Source: Bacteroides neonati (lineage in GTDB: Bacteria; Bacteroidota; Bacteroidia; Bacteroidales; Bacteroidaceae). Taken from it: 64,000 nt of DNA. The stretch is from positions 250,534 through 314,533 of the forward strand of contig NZ_HG726023.1 of the NCBI RefSeq assembly GCF_000499785.1, in the 5' to 3' direction. The notes under the pieces were generated by a model that searched no databases, had not been told where the DNA came from, and worked only from the letters and a program-made list of their open reading frames with translations. The position numbers were made by a program, and so were the translations under genes. Positions 1-8,734 of this stretch are shown here, in pieces; the stretch's first letter is position 1; each line of letters starts with the position of its first letter.

Positions 1-1
1 A

Positions 2-307
2 CAAGAGAACCTCGTGTCTTGTGATGAACCCGATATTAATATCCTCAACACCATTCAACTGGCCGAAGATACTATTGAAACGGCTATGGTTAGTCAGCAA
101 ATACTCGATGATGTGCGTCGGTTGATGAACGCATTGCCCGATGAACAACGCGAAGTACTGCAAATGCGCTTCTATCAGGATTTGAGTTTTAAAGAAATAG
201 CCGAACAGACCGGTGTGAGTATCAACACCTCATTGGGGCGGATGCGGTATGCTATCCTGAATATCCGTCGCTTAGCCTCTAAAAATGGTGTCGAACTAAC
301 TCTTTAG
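2..307 (+). CDS. Sigma-70 family RNA polymerase sigma factor, C-terminal part (5' end outside window)
   Basis: The reading frame is open to the left edge, so only the C-terminal ~100 residues are visible. They hold a sigma region 4 (Sigma70_r4) helix-turn-helix: a segment with LPDEQREVLQMRFYQDLSF followed by KEIAEQTGVSINTSLGRMRY, the classic -35-recognition helix pair. Sigma factors of this kind direct core RNA polymerase to promoters in the cytoplasm. Region 2 would lie upstream of the window, so I cannot say whether this is a housekeeping-like, ECF or other subgroup. A GTG at 14 is in frame but is an unlikely true start because region 4 alone would not function. The next gene begins 80 bp downstream on the same strand. 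Confidence 0.85.
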   Translation, partial: QENLVSCDEPDINILNTIQLAEDTIETAMVSQQILDDVRRLMNALPDEQREVLQMRFYQDLSFKEIAEQTGVSINTSLGRMRYAILNIRRLASKNGVELTL

Positions 308-387
308 CAAGATAAATGCATTGGTTTATATACTAAATCGTCCGTTTCGTTCGTTCTTAACAGAGAAATAGATGATTTAACTCATAA

Positions 388-576
388 ATGGATAAGCCTA
401 TGTCTAAAAAAACGACTCATCGCTCTTCTTCTCTCCCTATCAATCAAAAGCATTCGCCGGGCAATAAACAAACCGGACCCAGTGCACAAACGCTGAATTT
501 TCTTCGCGCTTTTGCCCGCAACTATCATACCGATATGCAGTTACCTCAGGGCATACAGGGCATTATACTGGGATAA
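388..576 (+). CDS. Small hypothetical protein, 62 residues
   Basis: Short open frame with ATG at 388 (a second in-frame ATG at 400 would give 58 residues). The product is basic and polar in its first half (KKTTHRSSS, SPGNKQTGPS) and has a more structured C-terminal half containing NFLRAFARNYHTDMQLPQG. There is no signal peptide or membrane segment. I do not recognise a family. It sits in a same-strand gap between the sigma factor gene and rpe, and no gene overlaps it on the other strand, which favours a real gene. The rpe promoter begins at its stop codon. Confidence 0.5.
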   Translation: MDKPMSKKTTHRSSSLPINQKHSPGNKQTGPSAQTLNFLRAFARNYHTDMQLPQGIQGIILG

Positions 577-577
577 A

Positions 578-609
578 TTTGCTACTTTCGTTTATTCACG
601 CTACTTTTG
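578..609 (+). promoter_or_regulatory. Bacteroides-type promoter for rpe
   Basis: TTTG at 578-581 (-33 box), a 20-bp spacer and TACTTTTG at 602-609 (matches the -7 consensus TAnnTTTG). Transcription would start near 616, giving a ~20-nt leader before the rpe ATG at 638. Both boxes and spacing fit the known Bacteroides housekeeping-sigma promoter. Confidence 0.7.
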
Positions 610-637
610 CACTATAATTCATTAATAAACGAAGCGT

Positions 638-1294
638 ATGAAACCAATAATATCTCCCTCTATTCTTTCGGCAGATTTTGCCCACTTAGCTAAAGATATT
701 GATATGATAAACCGTAGCGAAGCTGCGTGGGTACACATTGATATCATGGATGGAGTATTTGTTCCCAATATTTCGTTTGGCTTTCCGGTATTGAAATACG
801 TGGCAGAGTTGAGCGAAAAACCACTGGATGTACACTTGATGATTGTGCAGCCCGAGAAGTTTATTCCCGAAGTAAAAGCACTGGGTGCCCACGTGATGAA
901 TGTGCACTATGAGGCTTGCCCGCATTTGCACCGCGTGCTGCAACAGATTAGAGAAGCCGGTATGGAACCGGCCGTAACGATCAATCCGGCTACACCGGTA
1001 GCCTTGTTGCAGGATATTATCTGTGATGTATACATGGTGTTGATTATGAGTGTTAATCCGGGGTTTGGCGGACAGAAGTTTATTGAACATTCGATTCAAA
1101 AAGTTCGTGAGCTTCGTGAACTCATTGACCGTACCGGGTCTAAGGCATTGATCGAAGTAGACGGTGGGGTGAACAGCGAAACTGCCCCTCGACTGATCGC
1201 TGCAGGAGCGGATGTATTGGTAGCCGGAAATGCGATCTTTGCTGCCGATAAGCCGGAAGAAATGATTAAACTGCTGATGAATGGTCAGCCATAA
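638..1294 (+). CDS. rpe: Ribulose-phosphate 3-epimerase
   Basis: A 218-residue cytoplasmic TIM-barrel enzyme that interconverts D-ribulose 5-phosphate and D-xylulose 5-phosphate in the pentose phosphate pathway. Family signatures are visible in order: SPSILSADFAHL near the N-terminus, the metal-binding segment HIDIMDGVFVPN (about residues 32-43), DVHLM, the phosphate loop region SVNPGFGGQKF and the C-terminal EVDGGVN followed by GNAIF. Length is typical (about 215-225). The ATG at 638 lies just downstream of a good promoter. The stop at 1294 is 3 bp before the GTG of comEC, so the two were probably cotranscribed. Confidence 0.97.
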   Translation: MKPIISPSILSADFAHLAKDIDMINRSEAAWVHIDIMDGVFVPNISFGFPVLKYVAELSEKPLDVHLMIVQPEKFIPEVKALGAHVMNVHYEACPHLHRVLQQIREAGMEPAVTINPATPVALLQDIICDVYMVLIMSVNPGFGGQKFIEHSIQKVRELRELIDRTGSKALIEVDGGVNSETAPRLIAAGADVLVAGNAIFAADKPEEMIKLLMNGQP

Positions 1295-2535
1295 GAAGTG
1301 ATAAGGGCGCTTCATCGCTACCCGTTTTTACGTCTGTTGCTACCATTGGCAATGGGTGTTTATGTGGGCGATGAATTGTTTTACAAGGGTGTAGAAATCT
1401 CCATGCAAGATGCATTATGGGGTCTCTGCACTCTTTTTGTTTTACTGACTTTTTCGCTCCTGCTCAGACGCTATGCGTTGCGTTGGGTTTTCGGCGTTCT
1501 TCTTTTCCTGTTTTGTTTTTTCGGCGGATTGAGTTGCATGATGCATCAGTTGCAAGAAACAACAGTCGCCTTTGCGGATAAAGAAACCATTTATCGTGTT
1601 TGTATAACCGAGAAGCCTCTGGTTAAGGAGAAAAGCATGCTTTGTACTGCCGAGCTCGATGGGAAGAACATCTTGTTGTACCTGACAAAAGATTCGCTTA
1701 GCCAACGCCTCAGAAGTGGGGATGAGCTGTTAATCAACAGTCTTCTTTCGGTTCCGGCAGGCTATGGAAATCCCGATGAGTTCGATTATCCCCGTTATTT
1801 GTTGCGCCGCCGGATAAGTGGCGTAGGCTTTTGCTCAAGTGGCGATTGGAAACTTCTGGCACACCATCGGTCGCTTTCTCTTTCTCAACGTGCTTTGGTG
1901 TGGCGCGAGCGGGTACTCGGTTTATATCGCGAATTGGGCTTTCGTGGCGATGAACTGGCTGTGCTGTCTGCCCTCACTGTTGGGTATAAAGAAGAATTAA
2001 GCGAAGAGATACGCGAAAGCTATTCGATATCGGGAGCCAGCCACGTACTTGCCTTGTCGGGGTTGCATATCGGCTTCCTGTATGCCTTGCTCTTATTCTG
2101 TTTACGTATCTATCCCGATAAATGGTGGGGCGCTCGTTTGTGCCGGTGCCTGATTATTCTTACGTTGCTGTGGGCGTTTGCTTTCTTTACCGGCCTTTCT
2201 CCTTCGGTGGTGCGTTCGGTGCTGATGTGTTCGCTATTGGTGGTTTCGAGTGTATGGGGACGAGAGTCCTTTTCCATTAATACGCTGACAGTCGCTGCTT
2301 TCTTTATGTTGCTTTGTCGTCCCGCCTGGTTGTTTGATGTCGGTTTTCAACTCTCTTTCTGTGCTGTGGCAGCTATCTTATTACTGCAACCGGATATTTA
2401 TAAAATATTGTCACCGACTCATCGGATGGTTCGCCCGGTTTGGACGCTGTTGAGCGTTTCATTGGCGGCACAGATAGGAACAGCGCCGTTGGTGATGCTT
2501 TATTTCGGTCGCTTTTCTGCTCATTTCTTATTGAC

Positions 2536-4122
2536 CCTTAAATCCGCAGTCATATTATTTTCAGAGAATCCAAACACTTGAGGATGAATAACATCCTCAA
2601 GGTTTGGTTATGTCACAAGATTCACCTAAATTAGTGCTACCAAACAAACCATAAAGGTACTTGTGCATATGACAACAAAAATAGCCATAAAATCAGATAA
2701 TATCACTCCTTTTGGGGGTATATTTTACGCAATGGATGAATTTTCTCGTTTAGGACTGAATTCCGTGATCGATAAATCTTTAGGATTACGTTCTTCCTAC
2801 GCCGGTTACCAATATAGCGAAATTATTTCGAGCCTATTTTGGATCTACTATTGCGGCGGTGACCACATCGAAGATATCGGCAAACACCTTGGCAAACATC
2901 TTGAATTACGCCCGGATACTGAAATCCCCAGTCCGGATACTTTATTGAGAGGCATAAAAGAACTCGCAGAATTGGATATCCACTATACTTCCCAAAAAGG
3001 AGCAAGCTATGCTTTCAATAAGGCGGAACAGCTTAATAGTTTGATGCTCGATATGCTCCTTCAAACAGAACAACTCAAGCCAAACACGCTTTATAACTTG
3101 GACTTCGACCACCAGTTTATTCCCACAGAAAAGTATGACACTCAGTATTCTTACAAGAAAAAACGTGGTTATTTCCCCGGCACGGCAACTATTGGTGGTA
3201 ACATTGTTGGTGTGGAAAATCGGGCCGCAAACGCAAATGTCCGTTTTCGTCAAGCGGATACGCTCCAACGGACTTTTCGTCGTTTGGCCGATAGGGGAAT
3301 ATTCATAGACCGTTGCCGGATGGACTGTGGTTCTTATTCGGAAGAGATTATCCGTATGACACATGGCTACTGCAACAAGTTCTACATACGAGCCGGCAAA
3401 TGTCAGTCTCTGTATGAAGAAATGACGAAAATCACAGATTGGAAAAAAGAAGAAATCAACTTCGAGAATTATGAAGTGACCTCCATACCTTTTACTTCCT
3501 TTTTGCAAGAAGAAAACTACCGACTTGTTATTCAAAGGCAAAAGCGTAAGGACAACCAATTGGACCTATTTGATGGTGAATACACCTATCGGTGCATCTT
3601 AACCAATGACCATGAAAGTTCTGAAAAAGACATTGTACTCTTCTACAATGCTCGTGGAGCCTGTGAAAGAACATTCGACATGATGAATAACGATTTCGGG
3701 TGGAGTCATCTTCCCTGTTCATTCCTCAAAGAGAATACAGTATTCCTGCTACTTACAGCCATGGCTAAAAACTTTTATGCTTACCTTATTGAGAAGGTTG
3801 CAGCCGTGTTTGAAGATATTGAACCGGTAAGCCGAGTCAAACGATTTATCTTTCGATTCATTACAGTTCCTGCGAAATGGGTAAAGACAGGCAGACAATG
3901 GGTACTCAATATTTATTCCGACAAACCATACAAGTTGCTTTGGAGTCCGTAAAAACAACTTTTCGTGGGATTACTTATGCCTTCAGCTAACTGGGGAAAG
4001 GGGAAGCTATGCCCTATAACCTGAAATCAAGGAGAAAAGCAGGGGGAAAAGCTACGAGTAGGAACTATTAGGTGAATTAAATCGCTATTTGAATCAGTTA
4101 TAAATTAGCTGCGGATTTGAGG
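2536..4122 (+). mobile_element. IS1380-family insertion sequence, 1587 bp, complete
   Basis: The element begins CCTTAAATCCGCAG at 2536-2549 and ends CTGCGGATTTGAGG at 4109-4122. These are 14-bp terminal inverted repeats with one mismatch. It is flanked by the direct repeat TTGAC (2531-2535 and 4123-4127), a 5-bp target duplication, which is in the 4-5 bp range of this family. Length and one large transposase frame also fit. Related Bacteroides elements (IS942, IS1186, IS613-615 type) are known to carry outward promoters that activate downstream antibiotic resistance genes. The right end here points into the 3' part of comEC and towards the DHH phosphoesterase gene, so a polar or activating effect is possible but not shown. 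Confidence 0.93.
2669..3952 (+). CDS. IS1380-family transposase
   Basis: A 427-residue DDE transposase that catalyses cut-and-paste movement of the surrounding element. Candidate catalytic acids appear in family positions: the first aspartate in YNLDFDHQF (about residue 145), the second in CRMDCGSYS (about 218), and the glutamate in FYNARGACERTFDMMNNDFG (about 335), the IS4-superfamily YREK-like region. An in-frame GTG lies 6 bp upstream, but ATG at 2669 gives a conventional start. The frame is intact to its stop 170 bp before the right terminal repeat, so the copy is probably active. It supplies the only gene of the element. Confidence 0.95.
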   Translation: MTTKIAIKSDNITPFGGIFYAMDEFSRLGLNSVIDKSLGLRSSYAGYQYSEIISSLFWIYYCGGDHIEDIGKHLGKHLELRPDTEIPSPDTLLRGIKELAELDIHYTSQKGASYAFNKAEQLNSLMLDMLLQTEQLKPNTLYNLDFDHQFIPTEKYDTQYSYKKKRGYFPGTATIGGNIVGVENRAANANVRFRQADTLQRTFRRLADRGIFIDRCRMDCGSYSEEIIRMTHGYCNKFYIRAGKCQSLYEEMTKITDWKKEEINFENYEVTSIPFTSFLQEENYRLVIQRQKRKDNQLDLFDGEYTYRCILTNDHESSEKDIVLFYNARGACERTFDMMNNDFGWSHLPCSFLKENTVFLLLTAMAKNFYAYLIEKVAAVFEDIEPVSRVKRFIFRFITVPAKWVKTGRQWVLNIYSDKPYKLLWSP

Positions 4123-4943
4123 TTGACCAATCTGCTTGTTATTGTGCTGGTCTCGGTTATTATGTATGGGGCGATAGCTATGTTGCTGCTGACCCCTTTC
4201 GTTCTGCTTCAAGGATGGATGGCTTGGTTGGTCAAGATACTGTTGCAATGGCTCAATGCCGTCGTGCGATGGGTTGAACAACTTCCTCTGGCATCTATCG
4301 ATCAGCTGTGGATTTACCCCTTCGAGGTCTTTTTGTTCTACGTGCTGATCTGTTTGGGGAGGCATTGTGTCTCTTCCCATCGCGCTAAGAGTTTGGTGGC
4401 CTGCCTCTGCTGTTCGCTTTTTCTTTTGGGAGGACATGCGTTTATGCGGTTTCAAGATCGTCCGGTTCAGAGCTTGTCTTTTTATAACGTGCGCGGTTGT
4501 CCCGCTGTGCACTGTGTAGCTGTCGATGGACGTTCGTGGTTGGTCTATGCCGACAGTCTGCCCGATGAAAAGCGTTTGCACCGTGTGGCTTCCCGTCATT
4601 GGCAACGACAGCGGTTGCTTCAGCCTCGTGCCGTTACTGCCGATTATCAAGATAGCACACTTTGTTTTCGCGACCGCATTCTCTCTTATTCCGGCAGGCG
4701 CGTATGCATGGTCAATGACGACCGTTGGAAGTATCAATCGGCTTCGCAACCGCTCGCTGTCGATTATTTATACGTCTGCAAAGGGTATAACGGAAGGCTG
4801 CATACATTGGCCGCTCTCTTCTCTTTTTCAACCATCATTTTAGATGCCTCTCTTCCTTCTTATCAGCAAGATGCGTTTAAGGAAGAATGTCTAGAGCGGG
4901 GTTATCACTTTATCGCACTTTCCGAGAAAGGTTCTATGAGGTT

Positions 4944-4977
4944 TTTGCTATAAGTACGAAGAATTATTGTAGCTTTG
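4944..4977 (+). promoter_or_regulatory. Candidate promoter for the DHH phosphoesterase gene
   Basis: TTTG at 4944-4947, a 22-bp spacer and TAGCTTTG at 4970-4977 (full match to TAnnTTTG). It overlaps the last codons of the comEC remnant and would give a leader of about 130 nt before the ATG at 5117. If real, it would let the downstream gene escape polarity from the insertion sequence. Confidence 0.55.
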
Positions 4978-5116
4978 CAAGCTAATAAAGTGGCCATCTG
5001 CCGATGCGCTTTTGTGCCAATGAAAAAGAGAATGGCTAAATTAAATTATTAATCTACTTAATCCATGTGTCCGCCAATGGATGATTTCGCTATTGGCACA
5101 TTGACGCATTATTATT

Positions 5117-6151
5117 ATGCTGACCAAAGTAATTGAACAAAGCAAAATAGACCGTTTTACGAAATGGTTCGAACGTGCCGACAAAATAGTAATTGTTTCT
5201 CACGTATCGCCTGATGGCGATGCGATCGGTTCTTCACTGGGACTTTATCATTTTCTTGATTCGCAAGATAAGACGGTGAACGTCATCGTACCCAATGCGT
5301 TTCCGGATTTTCTCAAGTGGATGCCCGGTAGCAAAGATATCCTATTGTACGACCGCTATAAGGAGTTTGCCGATAAACTTATTGCCGAGGCTGATGTTAT
5401 TTGCTGTCTCGACTTCAATACCCTCAAACGTATTGATGATATGGGAGCTGCCGTAGCCGCTTCTCAGGCTCGTAAGGTGATGGTTGACCATCACTTGCAC
5501 CCCGAGGAGTTTTGCGACATAACGATCTCCCATCCCACCATCTCTTCTACCTCCGAACTTGTTTTCCGTTTGATTTGTCGTATGGGCTATTTCAGTGATA
5601 TCACACGCGAAGGGGCAGAGTGCATCTATACCGGTATGATGACCGATACGGGCGGGTTTACCTACAATTCGAACAACCGCGAGATCTATTTCATCATTAG
5701 CGAACTCCTGTCTAAAGGCATCGATAAAGACGATATTTATCGCAAGGTATTCAATACCTATTCCGAAAGCCGCTTGCGTCTGATGGGGCATGTGCTGGCC
5801 AATATGAAAGTATATGCCGAATATGATTCGGCACTGATTTCATTGACTTGTGCCGAGCAGAATTGTTTTGACTACATCAAAGGCGATAGCGAAGGATTTG
5901 TGAATATTCCTCTTAGTATAAAGAATGTATGCTTCTCTTGTTTTCTACGTGAGGATACCGAAAGACCGATGATTAAAATATCGCTTCGTTCGGTCGGCAC
6001 ATTTCCTTGCAATCAGTTTGCTGCAGAATTCTTTAATGGAGGCGGACACCTGAATGCTTCGGGTGGTGAGTTCTATGGAACCATGGAAGAAGCGGTTAAA
6101 GTCTTTGAGCAAGGATTGAAGAAATATAAACCCTTGTTGTGTAAAGCGTGA
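5117..6151 (+). CDS. nrnA: DHH-family phosphoesterase, NrnA-type oligoribonuclease/pAp phosphatase
   Basis: A 344-residue cytoplasmic DHH-DHHA1 protein. The N-terminal DHH domain shows the metal ligands SHVSPDGDAIGSS (about residues 28-40), CLDFNTLKRID and the name-giving MVDHHLHPEEF near residue 120. The C-terminal DHHA1 substrate-binding domain ends with FFNGGGHLNASGGEF. Family members degrade 2-5 nt RNA fragments and dephosphorylate 3'-phosphoadenosine 5'-phosphate. Length matches NrnA (about 310-345) rather than RecJ (over 550). It follows comEC on the same strand and has its own candidate promoter. The exact substrate preference cannot be read from sequence. Confidence 0.88.
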   Translation: MLTKVIEQSKIDRFTKWFERADKIVIVSHVSPDGDAIGSSLGLYHFLDSQDKTVNVIVPNAFPDFLKWMPGSKDILLYDRYKEFADKLIAEADVICCLDFNTLKRIDDMGAAVAASQARKVMVDHHLHPEEFCDITISHPTISSTSELVFRLICRMGYFSDITREGAECIYTGMMTDTGGFTYNSNNREIYFIISELLSKGIDKDDIYRKVFNTYSESRLRLMGHVLANMKVYAEYDSALISLTCAEQNCFDYIKGDSEGFVNIPLSIKNVCFSCFLREDTERPMIKISLRSVGTFPCNQFAAEFFNGGGHLNASGGEFYGTMEEAVKVFEQGLKKYKPLLCKA

Positions 6152-6159
6152 GCTCGTTA

Positions 6160-6216
6160 AAAGTAGAGGCTTAAAGGTTAAAAAATTAGAACTTTCAACT
6201 TTCAATCTTCTACTTT
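6160..6216. repeat. Intergenic imperfect inverted repeat
   Basis: AAAGTAGA at 6160-6167 is mirrored by TCTACTTT at 6209-6216. The space between holds alternating AAAGGTTAAA and ACTTTCAACTTTCAA runs that can also partly pair, so the whole 57 bp could fold as one AT-rich hairpin after the DHH phosphoesterase stop. It may serve as a terminator or be a dispersed palindromic repeat; there is no gene in it. Confidence 0.5.
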
Positions 6217-6230
6217 CGGCTAATTTAAAA

Positions 6231-6238
6231 TACATTTG
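6231..6238 (+). promoter_or_regulatory. -7 box for the DUF4827-like gene
   Basis: TACATTTG at 6231-6238 matches TAnnTTTG, 32 bp before the ATG at 6271. The -33 region is poor (TTTC near 6214). Confidence 0.45.
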
Positions 6239-6270
6239 TACGAAATATATAGTACCCTAAGATACAGATA

Positions 6271-6927
6271 ATGAAGAAACTTATTTTTATACTTTTTGCT
6301 TTATTGGCAGTTGGTTCTCTCTTTCAATCTTGTGATAACACAAAAACATACGCAGAGATGCTGGATGAAGAGAAGAATGCAGTCAATGCGTATATCAAGA
6401 AATACAATATTCAGGTTATTTCGTTGGAGGAGTTTGAAAAAGACACTGTAACGGATGTTGCCAAAAATGAATATGTAGCATTCTCCAATGGTGTATATAT
6501 GCAGATTGTAAACAGGGGAGACGAAGGCGAAAGCAATAAATTCGTCAATAACAATGTGATTCTTGCACGTTTTGTAGAAGTTGATATTCTTCTGGGAGAC
6601 ACGACTCTAGCTTCTACCGTATGCAATCCGGCAGGGCCAAACTTTGAGTTATATCCCGAAGGGTTCAGATATACAGAATCCGGAACCAGTATCTACGGTC
6701 AGTTTCTGTCTGAATCGGGATTGGCAGGTTGGAAAGGATTGGGTATGAATGGGCAATATACACAGTATGGCACCAGCGTACCCGCAGGATGGTTGCTGGC
6801 TTTGAAGTATATTCGTAGCGGTGCACATGTGAAGCTAATTGTACCTTCCAAGATGGGACATCAGATAGCACAGCAAAAAGTATATCCTTACTTCTACGAT
6901 GTGCGTAAGTTTTCAATCTATTATTAA
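6271..6927 (+). CDS. DUF4827-like lipoprotein
   Basis: A 218-residue exported protein. Residues 1-20 form a signal peptide ending in a lipobox (SLFQSC, Cys21), so it should be lipid-anchored in the envelope. The mature part contains the segments KKYNIQVISLEEFEKDT, VYMQIVNRG and a C-terminal PAGWLLALKYIRSGAHVKLIVPSKMGHQ. These resemble the FKBP-like fold assigned to DUF4827 proteins of Bacteroides. That family call is from memory of its pattern, and no catalytic function is known. The gene lies 37 bp upstream of the phosphohexomutase gene on the same strand, probably cotranscribed, and has its own -7 box. Confidence 0.75.
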   Translation: MKKLIFILFALLAVGSLFQSCDNTKTYAEMLDEEKNAVNAYIKKYNIQVISLEEFEKDTVTDVAKNEYVAFSNGVYMQIVNRGDEGESNKFVNNNVILARFVEVDILLGDTTLASTVCNPAGPNFELYPEGFRYTESGTSIYGQFLSESGLAGWKGLGMNGQYTQYGTSVPAGWLLALKYIRSGAHVKLIVPSKMGHQIAQQKVYPYFYDVRKFSIYY

Positions 6928-6964
6928 AAAAAGAAACCAACATAACTCTCAAAATTAAAACCTT

Positions 6965-8353
6965 ATGACTCTAATCAAATCGATCTCTGGTATCCGCGGA
7001 ACCATCGGTGGAGGAGCAGGTAACGGCTTAAATCCGTTAGATATTGTGAAGTTTACGTCGGCTTATGCCACGCTTATTCGCAAGACTTGCCAATCAACAA
7101 GTAATAAAATCGTAGTGGGACGCGATGCTCGTATCTCGGGCGAAATGGTAAACAACGTCGTAGTAGGTACTCTCATGGGTATGGGCTGGGATGTAGTAGA
7201 CATCGATCTGGCCTCTACACCGACTACCGAACTGGCTGTAACCATGGAAGGTGCTTGTGGTGGTATCATTTTGACTGCTTCGCATAACCCCAAACAGTGG
7301 AATGCATTGAAACTGCTCAACGAACATGGCGAATTTCTCAATGCAGCCGAAGGAGAAGAAGTGCTTCGTATTGCCGAAGCCGAAGAGTTCGACTATGCCG
7401 ATGTAGATCACTTGGGCAGCTATCGCAAAGACTTAACGTATAACAAAAAACATATTGATAGTGTATTGGCCTTGAAGTTGGTCGATGTAGAAGCTATCAA
7501 GAAAGCCAATTTCCGCGTAGCCATCGACTGTGTAAACTCTGTGGGAGGTATTATCCTTCCCGAACTGCTCGAACGTCTGGGCGTAAAGCATATTGAAAAA
7601 CTTTATTGCGAACCTACCGGAAACTTTGCGCACAACCCCGAACCGTTAGAGAAGAACTTGGGCGATATCATGAACCTGATGAAAGGCGGTAAAGCCGATG
7701 TTGCTTTTGTTGTTGACCCCGATGTCGATCGTTTGGCAATGATCTGCGAAGACGGTGCCATGTATGGTGAAGAATATACCTTGGTTACTGTGGCCGATTA
7801 TGTACTTAAACATACGCCCGGCAATACGGTATCCAACCTTAGCTCTACCCGTGCGCTGCGCGATGTTACTCGCAAGTACGGAAAAGAATACAATGCTTCG
7901 GCAGTGGGCGAGGTAAACGTGGTTACTAAGATGAAAGCAACCAACGCCGTTATCGGTGGCGAGGGCAATGGTGGAGTAATCTATCCCGAAAGCCATTACG
8001 GACGCGACGCATTGGTGGGTATCGCTCTTTTCCTGAGCCATCTGGCTCACGAGGGTAAAAAGGTAAGCGAACTACGCGCCACCTATCCTCCTTACTTTAT
8101 TGCCAAGAACCGTGTAGACTTAACCCCGGAAATAGACGTAGATGCTATTCTGGCTAAGGTAAAAGAGATCTATAAAGATGAAGAAATTAACGATATCGAT
8201 GGTGTGAAGATTGACTTTGCAGACAAGTGGGTACACTTGCGTAAGAGCAATACCGAAGCCATCATCCGTGTGTATAGCGAGGCTTCCACTATGGAGGCTG
8301 CCGAGGAAATAGGTCAGAAGATTATGGATGTAATCAATGATTTAGCCAAATAA
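6965..8353 (+). CDS. glmM: Phosphohexomutase, phosphoglucosamine mutase type
   Basis: A 462-residue alpha-D-phosphohexomutase. Landmarks in order: the N-terminal SISGIRGTIG loop; the catalytic phosphoserine loop ILTASHNPKQWNALK (Ser106); the magnesium loop VVDPDVDRLAMI (near residue 256); the sugar-binding loop IGGEGNGGVIYP; and the C-terminal phosphate-binding segment RKSNTEAIIRVYSEA. GlmM makes glucosamine 1-phosphate for UDP-GlcNAc, hence peptidoglycan and lipopolysaccharide. The length and the GEGNGG sugar loop fit the GlmM/bacteroidetes phosphomannomutase group. Activity on mannose 6-phosphate cannot be excluded, so the symbol is tentative. Confidence 0.88.
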   Translation: MTLIKSISGIRGTIGGGAGNGLNPLDIVKFTSAYATLIRKTCQSTSNKIVVGRDARISGEMVNNVVVGTLMGMGWDVVDIDLASTPTTELAVTMEGACGGIILTASHNPKQWNALKLLNEHGEFLNAAEGEEVLRIAEAEEFDYADVDHLGSYRKDLTYNKKHIDSVLALKLVDVEAIKKANFRVAIDCVNSVGGIILPELLERLGVKHIEKLYCEPTGNFAHNPEPLEKNLGDIMNLMKGGKADVAFVVDPDVDRLAMICEDGAMYGEEYTLVTVADYVLKHTPGNTVSNLSSTRALRDVTRKYGKEYNASAVGEVNVVTKMKATNAVIGGEGNGGVIYPESHYGRDALVGIALFLSHLAHEGKKVSELRATYPPYFIAKNRVDLTPEIDVDAILAKVKEIYKDEEINDIDGVKIDFADKWVHLRKSNTEAIIRVYSEASTMEAAEEIGQKIMDVINDLAK

Positions 8354-8379
8354 GCGCAAGCGGAAAGGCTATTAAACTG

Positions 8380-8440
8380 CTTCCTCGCAAACAAGCGAAC
8401 TTTCATCGATCAGGTGAATATTCGTTTGTCTGCGGGGAAG
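8380..8440. terminator. Long hairpin after the phosphohexomutase gene
   Basis: The 20-nt arm 8380-8399 (CTTCCTCGCAAACAAGCGAA) pairs with 8421-8440 with three differences, two of which become G-U pairs in a + strand transcript. The loop is 21 nt and the right arm is followed by CGTTTGTTTT. It begins 27 bp after the glmM-type stop, so it is a probable transcription terminator or mRNA 3'-end structure. Confidence 0.55.
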
Positions 8441-8613
8441 CGTTTGTTTTATATGAATAGAACCAGTGACACAATTCTCTAACAGGAGAAATCGGCCGGT
8501 ATACGAAACCGCTTGCCGATTATTGCTGCAACAATTAAAGCAACGTGAAAAACCGGTGCAGCGTGTCGTTCTTACGCATCTGGCGATACGGGAATCGAGC
8601 ATGAAGGAACCTC

Positions 8614-8722
8614 TAAAAAAGTCGGTCGGCTTTTTGAAAAAGACGGTGGGATTTTTTTAAAAGCTGGCGATCTTTTCTGAAAAAGCCGCCGGCTTTTTTT
8701 AGAAAGACGAAGTCATTTTCTG
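8614..8722. repeat. Five imperfect ~22-bp A-tract/T-tract units in a convergent intergenic region
   Basis: Units start near 8616, 8637, 8659, 8680 and 8703. Each begins with AAA(A)AG, has an 8-9 bp GC-rich core (GTCGGTCGGC, ACGGTGGGA, CTGGCGATC, CCGCCGGC, ACGAAGTCA) and ends in a T-run. Unit 4 (AAAAAGCCGCCGGCTTTTTT) is almost perfectly palindromic and would also act as a terminator in either direction between the convergent glmM-type and LytTR genes. The rest of the 381-bp gap (8441-8613) shows no convincing gene. Similar period-22 arrays occur at 15959-16024 and 62193-62278. Confidence 0.6.
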
Positions 8723-8734
8723 CTGAATCTCTAT

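Larger units (their letters stand above)
1298..4953 (+). pseudogene. comEC: comEC/rec2 competence-family gene, interrupted by an IS1380-family insertion
   Basis: Two frames, 1298-2581 and 4117-4953, are the halves of one ComEC/Rec2 inner-membrane protein, the DNA-translocation channel family of natural transformation. The first half starts with GTG at 1298, carries the DUF4131-like N-terminal membrane region and the Competence domain core (GASHVLALSGLHIGFLYALL, then TGLSPSVVRSVLM). Its last ~15 codons are read from the insertion sequence. The second half continues the membrane region and ends in a short soluble tail. Removing 2536-4122 and one copy of the 5-bp duplication joins codon TTG at 2531 to ACC-AAT exactly in frame, giving about 687 residues, a normal length. 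No other frameshift or stop is seen, so the insertion looks recent. The full DNA-uptake channel should be lost; whether either half does anything is unknown. Confidence 0.93.

Noticed and set aside
2823..3958. Several antisense frames within the transposase gene
   Set aside because: They mirror the transposase frame, and their products have no motifs; the transposase explains the coding signal.
8466..8660. Open frame of 64 codons on the + strand (GTG start) in the gap after the phosphohexomutase gene
   Set aside because: It runs into the period-22 repeats, uses a weak start and overlaps an equally long antisense frame; its tail (KKSVGFLKKTVGFF) is just translated repeat units.
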